Shown piece by piece: positions 7,096 through 12,420 of a stretch of 13,489 nucleotides of DNA. Each line of letters opens with the position of its first letter. The stretch's first letter is position 1. The DNA lies in NCBI GenBank assembly GCA_964506075.1, contig CAZDKO010000012.1:1-13489 (forward strand), written 5' to 3'. The stretch comes from CAZDKO01 sp964506075 [NCBI: uncultured bacterium]. Lineage in GTDB: Bacteria; CAZDME01; JAYEMH01. Made by a program: the position numbers and the translations under genes. The notes under the pieces were generated by a model. That model had not been told where the DNA came from. It did no database searches and worked only from the letters and a program-made list of their open reading frames with translations.

Positions 7096-8647
7096 ATTAT
7101 TACACACGCTTCTGACCAAAACAGCCCAAAAAGAACCTGAGAAAATTGCGGTAGAAGACAGAGACCAAACGATAAATTATAAACAGCTGGATTTTTTAAG
7201 CAGCCAGCTATCTTCCTTCCTGATAAAACAAAACGTAAAAATCGGCGACCGTATAGGTCTTTACCTCGATAAATCTATTGATGCACTCATTTCGATATTC
7301 GGCATACTAAAAAGCGGTGCCTGTTATGTACCTTTAGACCCGATGGGGCCTATAGAAAGAGTAACCTACATTATCAATGAATGCGGAATGGAATATTTAA
7401 TTATCTCTTCAACTAAAACATTTAAAATTAAGAATATATTAACTCAAAGCACATCCTTAAAAGGCATAATTATCGTGGATAAAAGAAGGGATGAAATTCC
7501 CGTTGCTTACAGTAATACGTTTTTCAAAGATACCTTAGAGACAATGAATACCCGTACCCGCCCTTCTTTTAAAAATACCAATCCCGCCTACATTTTTTTT
7601 ACTTCCGGCTCAACCGGTAAACCCAAAGGGGTAATGATTTCTCATAAAGCTTCACTGACCTTTGTAAACTGGGCTTATGAATATTTCAAAGTTAGCCGCA
7701 GGGACAGAATCTCAGCCCATGCCCCCTTTTATTTCGACCTTTCTATCTTTGATATTTTCGTCACTATAAAAGCTGGAGCAACGCTCTGTATTATCCCCCA
7801 GGGAATGTCTGCTTTTCCTAAATCTTTAGCGGCGTTCATCGAAGAAAAGAAAATAAGCATCTGGTACTCTGTCCCCTCGGTATTAATACAGCTTATATTG
7901 TACGGCAACCTTGAAGCAAAAAATCTTTCTTCCTTAAAAAAAATAATTTATGCCGGGGAAGAATTTCCCGTAAAATATCTTAAAAAATTAATGGACATAC
8001 TGCCTCTGGTAAAATATTTCAATTTATACGGTCCGACCGAAACCAATGTCTGTACGTACTATCCGATAGACCCGCCGGCTTTATCAGGAGATTCGGTTCC
8101 TATCGGAAAACCCATAAAGGGGGTCGAAACCTTTGTCTTAAAAGAAAACGGGGCTTTGGCCGGTAAAGGAGAGAAAGGAGAGCTATACGTCAGCGGACCG
8201 ATTCTTATGACCGGCTACTGGAATGACCCTCTAAAAACCAGGTCCGTTTTATTCAGAAGTCCGTTTCATCCGGGGAAAAATGTTAAAATATACAAAACGG
8301 GCGACACCGTAAAGATTGACCGTGACGGCCGTTACCTATTTTCAGGCCGACGGGACCATATGATTAAAAGCAGAGGATATCGCATTCAACTGGAAGAAAT
8401 TGAAATCGTTTTAAACAAACATCCTGAAATCGAAAAAGCAATAGCTGTAGCGATAGACGATGAAATCATCGGCAAGAAGATAAAGGCGGTCATCAGTGTT
8501 AAAAGCGAAATAACAATCACCGAAAAAGAGATTAAACATTTTTGTTCAAAAGAGCTTCCCCAGTATATGATTCCGGAAATCATAGAATTCAGAAAAAATT
8601 TACCCAAAACATCAACCGGGAAAATCGGCCGGTCAAATTTAACTTAA
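7088..8647 (+). CDS. Amino-acid adenylating enzyme (carrier-protein ligase), DltA-like
   Basis: A stand-alone 519-aa adenylation enzyme of the ANL superfamily, close to DltA in length. It should activate a carboxylic acid with ATP and load it on the adjacent carrier protein. Core motifs in order are FTSGSTGKPKG (171-181, ATP loop), FDLSIFDIF (216-224), NLYGPTE (312-318), YKTGD (402-406), GRRDHMIKSRGYRIQLEE (420-437, hinge) and STGKIGR near the end with the catalytic Lys512. Asp217 in FDLS is the residue that binds the alpha-amino group in amino-acid-activating members, so an amino acid is the likely substrate. At the place of the DltA cysteine linked to D-alanine choice, this protein has Ala289 (IIYAGEEFP). 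Alanine of either hand, glycine, serine or another small amino acid is possible. There is no carrier or condensation domain in the same chain. Confidence 0.88.
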   Translation: MDKLLHTLLTKTAQKEPEKIAVEDRDQTINYKQLDFLSSQLSSFLIKQNVKIGDRIGLYLDKSIDALISIFGILKSGACYVPLDPMGPIERVTYIINECGMEYLIISSTKTFKIKNILTQSTSLKGIIIVDKRRDEIPVAYSNTFFKDTLETMNTRTRPSFKNTNPAYIFFTSGSTGKPKGVMISHKASLTFVNWAYEYFKVSRRDRISAHAPFYFDLSIFDIFVTIKAGATLCIIPQGMSAFPKSLAAFIEEKKISIWYSVPSVLIQLILYGNLEAKNLSSLKKIIYAGEEFPVKYLKKLMDILPLVKYFNLYGPTETNVCTYYPIDPPALSGDSVPIGKPIKGVETFVLKENGALAGKGEKGELYVSGPILMTGYWNDPLKTRSVLFRSPFHPGKNVKIYKTGDTVKIDRDGRYLFSGRRDHMIKSRGYRIQLEEIEIVLNKHPEIEKAIAVAIDDEIIGKKIKAVISVKSEITITEKEIKHFCSKELPQYMIPEIIEFRKNLPKTSTGKIGRSNLT

Positions 8648-8664
8648 ATTTATGGAGTAATAAA

Positions 8665-8835
8665 ATGAGAAAAAATCAACATTCTCTTTCCGAATTCAAA
8701 AATGCACTTAAGACCTATCTGGTAAAATGGAGGTATTGGCTTACGCCTCTGTTCATAGCCGTGATTTTTCTAATCATGTTTATTTTATATTTATTAAAGT
8801 TTCATTACTATCCGTTTATATATTCGCTTTTCTAA
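8665..8835 (+). CDS. 56-aa single-helix microprotein with C-terminal FIYSLF, DltX-like
   Basis: The ATG at 8665 has GGAG seven bases upstream. A longer frame from 8542 overlaps the adenylating-enzyme gene and has no such site. The product has a basic, amphipathic N-terminal part (residues 1-24), one transmembrane helix (about 26-45) and a short tail that ends exactly with PFIYSLF, giving Tyr53 three residues from the C-terminus. DltX of the D-alanylation pathway is about 50 aa, has one transmembrane helix and ends in a related FIYxxF motif. Its tyrosine has been proposed to carry the acyl group between DltB and DltD. The gene lies directly between the DltA-like and DltD-like genes. I infer the same shuttle role. 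The C-terminus also resembles other very small membrane proteins (DUF5989 type) that sit beside SGNH or acylation genes. It is easily missed by annotation. Confidence 0.8.
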   Translation: MRKNQHSLSEFKNALKTYLVKWRYWLTPLFIAVIFLIMFILYLLKFHYYPFIYSLF

Positions 8836-8852
8836 CCGAGGATTGATAAATA

Positions 8853-11084
8853 ATGGCTGGAATTTCCATAAAAAAATTTGCGGTTCGGTTTCTTTTATTC
8901 ATCATATTTCTTTTAATTTTAACGGAAATAACTTTGCAAATCGGCGGTTTTATATTCTCCCTTTCCCGGGAATATAAAAACAAAATCTCTCTCCGGGGGA
9001 AAAAAGATTATGTCATTTTATGCCTGGGAGAATCCACCACCGCCGGTCAGGGTAACAATTCATATCCCCTTCAGCTTGAAGAGATTTTAAACGAACGCCA
9101 TACAGGAATAAACTTTAAAGTAATAAACGGCGGATTGGCCGGAGCCAATACTTCCACAATTCTGGCAAAATTAGAAGATAACCTGATTAAATACAAACCT
9201 GATATGGTAATTACCATGATGGGCGTAGATCCTCAATTTACATCCTTAACCTCTGATAAAGCTTCCAGCCCGAAAATGGTTCCGTTGCTGAGATTATCCA
9301 AAACATACAAACTGATAAACTTCCTGCGGCAGGACAGAATAAATAAAAAGGCCCAAAGGAAATATAGAAAAGAACAAAACGGTATTCCGAACGGTCAACT
9401 TAACCGGCCGTTATTTAACGATGAGGAATTAGACGAGCTGTTGTTTAATCTAAAGCAAGAGCATCTCCAGAAAATTACCACGAAAAACACAGGAATGGTT
9501 CCGGAAAGCGGAGATATTTATATAGAAATATCCCACTACCATATAAACAAAGGAAATTACAATCAAGCTAAAAAGCTTCTCAATGAAGCGATAAAGAAGA
9601 ATCTGGAACTTGATAGAGCGTGTGTTGCCCTGGGAAACATATATGCGCTTCAGGGACAAACCAACCAGGCCGAAGATTCATTTAAAAAAGCAATCCGGGC
9701 CAATCCGAAAAACCCCCTGGCTTACTATCACCTGGGAAATATCTATGAATTTCAGAAAAGATACGCTGAAGCCGAAGAAATACTCCGGCGAGCATTAGAT
9801 ATAAAACCGGAAGATTGTAAATTGCACAGAGCATTAGGACTGATACATATGAAACAAAAGAAATATGATGAAGCTAAAACAGTATTTAAAAAATTATTGG
9901 ATATAAATCCGGCAGACCTGGGCGGATATTTTCTGCTTGCCCTGTGCTATAAAGAAACCGGAGAAACTGACGAAACAGAAAAGATTCTTAAGAAAATGGA
10001 ACAAATAAACCCGGAAGACCCAGGATTAAAAAATCTCTTAATAATGGCCCGGCAGGAAAAAGAGCCGTCGGATAAAACCGGAAACGTCAGAGAAGAAGAT
10101 TATTACCATCAAATTGCTGACCTGACAGAAAAAAGCCCAAAAACGGCTCCGGCGGATGCCGACCTTTATATAAAAATGGCCCGGTATTATAAAAACACGG
10201 GCAATTATAACAAAGCCCAGAAGATTCTCAAAGAAGCGATAAAGACTAATTTTGAACTTGATAAAATATACATTGAATCAGGCGATATATACAGATTTCA
10301 AAAACAAATCGACCAGGCCGAAGATTCATTTAAAAAAGCAATCCGGGTTAATCCTCGAAACATTCTGGCTTACTATCACCTGGGAAACATCCATAAAATT
10401 CAGAAAAGATACGCTGAGGGAGAAAAAATCCTTAAAGAAGCGATAGATATAAATCCGGATTATTTTGAAATCCATGCGGAGTTGGGGGAAATATATATGA
10501 AACAGGAAAAATATGATAAAGCTAAAACAGCGTTTAAAAAATCCATAGATATAAACCCAACGGTCTTCCGGACGTATTCTCTGCTCACCCTGTGTTATAA
10601 AAAAACCGGAGAATACGAAGAAATAGAAGAGATTCTTAAAAAAGCGGAAAAGGCAAACCCGGAAAACATAAGATTTAAAAATCTCCTGGTGCTTTTTTAC
10701 CAGGACCGGGAAAAATATGAAAGTGCTGAAGAGTACGCCGCTAAAGCCGAGGAACTTAGAGCGAAATTAAGCTATTATAATCCAATAGCCCGCCGTAATT
10801 ATCAGGAATTAAAAAGAATTTTAATTCAAAAGGGGGTAAAACAGATATGCGTTCAGTATCCCGTGCAAAAATTAGAGCCTTTAAAAGAAATGTTATCTCC
10901 CCGGGGCAATATAATTTTCGTGGATAACGAAAAAATATTTAAAGAGGCGGTTAAAAAAGAAGGTTATTATGAATATTTTAACGATATGTTTGGCGGGGAT
11001 TTCGGACATTGCACCATTAAAGGAAATAAACTTTTGGCCACTAACATCGCTAATGTTATTTTAAACAAATGCTTCAATAAATAG
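8853..11084 (+). CDS. Membrane-anchored SGNH acyl-transfer protein with an inserted TPR array, DltD-like
   Basis: 743 aa. One N-terminal transmembrane helix (about residues 10-35) should leave the rest outside the cytoplasm. Block I of the SGNH fold is LCLGESTTAG with the nucleophile Ser61, and block II is VINGGLAGANT (90-100). The block III position reads MMGVDPQF (122-129) and lacks the usual asparagine. The last block is GGDFGHC with Asp716 and His719. Between them lie about eleven TPRs (roughly 220-640) in two similar sets of five plus one, joined by a linker at 390-434. The catalytic domain is therefore split by the repeats. It should take the acyl group from the MBOAT/microprotein side and pass it to an envelope acceptor that the TPRs may recognise. 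GAGG lies 11 bases before the ATG. It is the last gene of the operon and stops next to a foldback repeat. Confidence 0.86.
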   Translation: MAGISIKKFAVRFLLFIIFLLILTEITLQIGGFIFSLSREYKNKISLRGKKDYVILCLGESTTAGQGNNSYPLQLEEILNERHTGINFKVINGGLAGANTSTILAKLEDNLIKYKPDMVITMMGVDPQFTSLTSDKASSPKMVPLLRLSKTYKLINFLRQDRINKKAQRKYRKEQNGIPNGQLNRPLFNDEELDELLFNLKQEHLQKITTKNTGMVPESGDIYIEISHYHINKGNYNQAKKLLNEAIKKNLELDRACVALGNIYALQGQTNQAEDSFKKAIRANPKNPLAYYHLGNIYEFQKRYAEAEEILRRALDIKPEDCKLHRALGLIHMKQKKYDEAKTVFKKLLDINPADLGGYFLLALCYKETGETDETEKILKKMEQINPEDPGLKNLLIMARQEKEPSDKTGNVREEDYYHQIADLTEKSPKTAPADADLYIKMARYYKNTGNYNKAQKILKEAIKTNFELDKIYIESGDIYRFQKQIDQAEDSFKKAIRVNPRNILAYYHLGNIHKIQKRYAEGEKILKEAIDINPDYFEIHAELGEIYMKQEKYDKAKTAFKKSIDINPTVFRTYSLLTLCYKKTGEYEEIEEILKKAEKANPENIRFKNLLVLFYQDREKYESAEEYAAKAEELRAKLSYYNPIARRNYQELKRILIQKGVKQICVQYPVQKLEPLKEMLSPRGNIIFVDNEKIFKEAVKKEGYYEYFNDMFGGDFGHCTIKGNKLLATNIANVILNKCFNK
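9510..10668 (+). repeat. Internal duplication of the TPR-coding segment (648-bp period)
   Basis: Two stretches, about 9510-10020 and 10158-10668, align at a constant offset of 648 bases (216 codons). The clearest block is a 36-base exact match at 9664-9699 and 10312-10347. A second run that starts with CTGGCTTACTATCACCTGG is at 9717 and 10365. The flanking DNA has diverged but the reading frame is kept. This indicates duplication of a five-TPR block, recent enough that silent sites still match in places. Confidence 0.8.
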
Positions 11085-11254
11085 AGTGGCTACCCGCTTA
11101 GCTCCGGAGAGACACTCTACTTCTACGAAGCCCCCGCCGTTTTGATTCGCTTTTGCCCCGAGAAATCCGAAGGATTTCCGGAACTAAGTCCTTGAAATCG
11201 CTTTGCGATTTCTAAGGGCGAATGCAAAACGAATCAGTTGGGGCGAAGTAGAGT
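11083..11254. repeat. Foldback repeat, copy 2, enlarged form
   Basis: The outer stem is the same as in copy 1, ACTCTACTTC (11114-11123) with GAAGTAGAGT (11245-11254), and the same one-sided bulge TACGAA is followed by GCCCC paired to GGGGC (11240-11244). The interior is different and longer. GATTCG-c-TTTTGC (11144-11156) pairs with GCAAAACGAATC (11224-11235). Inside are two perfect hairpins, GAAATCC/GGATTTC (11162-11178) and GAAATCGC/GCGATTTC (11194-11212). The left flank (11095-11124) matches copy 1 at 1736-1765 almost base for base. The repeat begins in the stop codon of the SGNH-TPR gene, and the 11085-11333 interval contains no gene. Confidence 0.75.
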
Positions 11255-11348
11255 AAGTCTACTACGCTAAACTGTTTTCACGTTTAGCTTCGTAGAACCA
11301 TTCTACTTCTACGAAGCTGAACACGAAAGTTGTTCAGCGAAGTAGAGT
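11255..11348. repeat. Foldback repeat, copy 3
   Basis: A left hairpin has arms CTAAAC and GTTTAG (about 11266-11287). The main foldback has ATTCTACTTC (11300-11309) against GAAGTAGAGT (11339-11348), a bulge TACGAA, and a perfect inner stem GCTGAAC (11316-11322) with GTTCAGC (11332-11338) around ACGAAAGTT. It is nearly identical to copy 1 and follows copy 2 directly. Its right arm overlaps the last codons and the stop of the PEP-CTERM gene on the minus strand. Confidence 0.78.
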
Positions 11349-11356
11349 TTTTCTTC
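11300..11356 (+). terminator. Possible intrinsic terminator of the Dlt-like operon, formed by repeat copy 3
   Basis: Read on the plus strand, the copy 3 hairpin is followed at once by TTTTTCTT (about 11348-11355), the hairpin plus U-run layout of a Rho-independent terminator. It lies about 215 bases after the operon's last stop and faces a convergent gene, where a terminator is expected. The stem has a one-sided bulge and the T-run is interrupted, so efficiency is uncertain. Confidence 0.4.
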
Positions 11357-12023
11357 TAAACAGCCCCACTCCTAACACCCCAAATCCTAAAAGTAAAACG
11401 GAGGCCGGTTCAGGAACAGACGGGGCTGCACCTTCTTCGTAGTTTATCTGGAGATATGGGTCGTAATTAGTGCCAGAATATTCTTTGGACATAATCTGAA
11501 GCCCCAACTCTCCAAGGGTCCCATCTAAATCACATTCCAGCATCATCCCATAATTGGTGCCATCTATCCAACTTTGAACTAAACTCTCAAATCCTGTCCA
11601 GGTTTTCCATCCTGAACTCGTGTTCACGAAGGAACTGCCGCTAACAGATGAGTTATAACCTGGTTGGGTATTCCAGGTTAAACTTCCTTCATTCCATGAC
11701 CCTGTGACTTGATGCAGATTAACATAATCGCTATTTTTAATGCCACCGTAATTATAGAGACCAAGAGTCACAGAAGTAATGGTTGACCCAACTGGTATAC
11801 TACTTAAATCAAATCCCAGGTACAACCTTTCTATATGCGAGAAACTATATCCCGCATCACTTACCTGTATAATAGTATCGCTACCTTCGCTGGCATCTGT
11901 AGGTTCATTGTCATGAACGCTGGTATCGGCAATGGAATATAAAGTAGTAAAAATTGCTTCGGCAGACCCTGTGTTCAAAACAAGGCCCAACCCCATTATC
12001 CCGACTATCAATAATTTCCTCAT
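11334..12023 (-). CDS. Secreted DNRLRE-domain protein with PEP-CTERM sorting signal
   Basis: 229 aa from the ATG at 12023, chosen because AGGAAAGG precedes it and a strong promoter lies at 12105-12133. An upstream ATG at 12125 in the same frame would fall inside that promoter. The signal peptide MRKLLIVGIMGLGLVL ends near GSAEA. The mature domain has the hallmarks of DNRLRE proteins: a start reading TLYSIADTSVHDN, the strand RLYLGFDLSSIPVGSTITSV, the WNEGSLTWNTQPGYN motif, and a last strand near DPYLQINYEE. Such domains are small jelly-rolls found on secreted or surface proteins, often for carbohydrate contact. The tail is PEPASVLLLGFGVLG and FRRK, an exosortase signal. The last four residues (TLLR) and the TGA stop are encoded within repeat copy 3, so the repeat may have changed the C-terminus. 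Confidence 0.87.
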   Translation of the reverse strand: MRKLLIVGIMGLGLVLNTGSAEAIFTTLYSIADTSVHDNEPTDASEGSDTIIQVSDAGYSFSHIERLYLGFDLSSIPVGSTITSVTLGLYNYGGIKNSDYVNLHQVTGSWNEGSLTWNTQPGYNSSVSGSSFVNTSSGWKTWTGFESLVQSWIDGTNYGMMLECDLDGTLGELGLQIMSKEYSGTNYDPYLQINYEEGAAPSVPEPASVLLLGFGVLGVGLFRRKTLLR

Positions 12024-12104
12024 TTTCTTACCTTTCCTCTTTAAGATTTTAAATATAATATCTCGTATTGCGCATTTCGCATTTGCTTTCAATTTAAAGG
12101 ATAA

Positions 12105-12133
12105 ATGGTAGCATACAAATACCAAAGTGTCAA
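12105..12133 (-). promoter_or_regulatory. Predicted sigma-70-type promoter of the DNRLRE PEP-CTERM gene
   Basis: On the minus strand a perfect -35 TTGACA (12133-12128) is followed after 17 bases by TACCAT (12110-12105), 4 of 6 for the -10. Transcription would start near 12098, about 75 bases before the ATG at 12023. This fixes the start choice of the gene. Confidence 0.55.
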
Positions 12134-12174
12134 ATTTTTTAAATCTTGCGGATGTTTTAAAAATGGGGGCGGAT

Positions 12175-12420
12175 TTATTTATCTATTCTTAGTCTGCCCC
12201 TTGACCTAAACACTATATTCCTGCCTAATATTTGAGAAAGTTTATTTATAAAATCTTTAGAACCTATCGGAATAGAGCTTTTGATTCCTTTTTTGATATA
12301 ATTCAAATCATTTTCTGGAATCAATTTTTCAAACCATTCTCTATACACCTTTGCCCTTTCCTGTGGAGTTTTGCCTAATTCAAGATAATATGAGTCTAAG
12401 TCTAAAATATATCCAGTTTC
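12175..12420 (-). pseudogene. 3' remnant of an IS200-like / REP-associated tyrosine transposase (RAYT) gene
   Basis: The minus-strand frame ending at a TAA (12177-12175) encodes about 80 residues with no start codon. It contains LELGKTPQERAKVYREWF, LIPENDLNYIKKGIKS, IPIGSKDFINKLSQILGR and a basic end, FRSRGRLRIDK. This order (an LG-x-TPQERAxxYR motif, an IRxxxxxxxxIGSxxFxxxL stretch, then a basic RGR terminus) is characteristic of the C-terminal end of Y1-type transposases of the RAYT group. The catalytic HUH and Tyr part is missing: the frame runs straight into the first CRISPR repeat at 12416. It is therefore a truncated, non-functional piece. It may mark the past mobiliser of the palindromic repeats seen elsewhere in the window, which is inference. 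Confidence 0.7.

Noticed and set aside
8386-8607. Minus-strand open frame inside the adenylating-enzyme gene
   Set aside because: It is antisense to the conserved hinge and Lys motifs of the enzyme and has no ribosome-binding site of note.
7088-8647. A nonribosomal peptide synthetase cluster
   Set aside because: There is no condensation or thioesterase domain, and the carrier and adenylating enzyme are single stand-alone proteins beside MBOAT and SGNH genes.
8542-8664. N-terminal extension of the microprotein
   Set aside because: It overlaps the end of the adenylating-enzyme gene in another frame. The ATG at 8665 has a proper ribosome-binding site and gives a protein of DltX size.
9450-10446. 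Three open frames overlapping the TPR-coding region
   Set aside because: They are shadows of the SGNH-TPR gene; two of them resemble each other only because of the 648-bp internal duplication.
12024-12125. N-terminal extension of the DNRLRE PEP-CTERM protein
   Set aside because: The extra 34 residues precede a normal signal peptide and would overlap the TTGACA/TACCAT promoter; the ATG at 12023 has a good ribosome-binding site.
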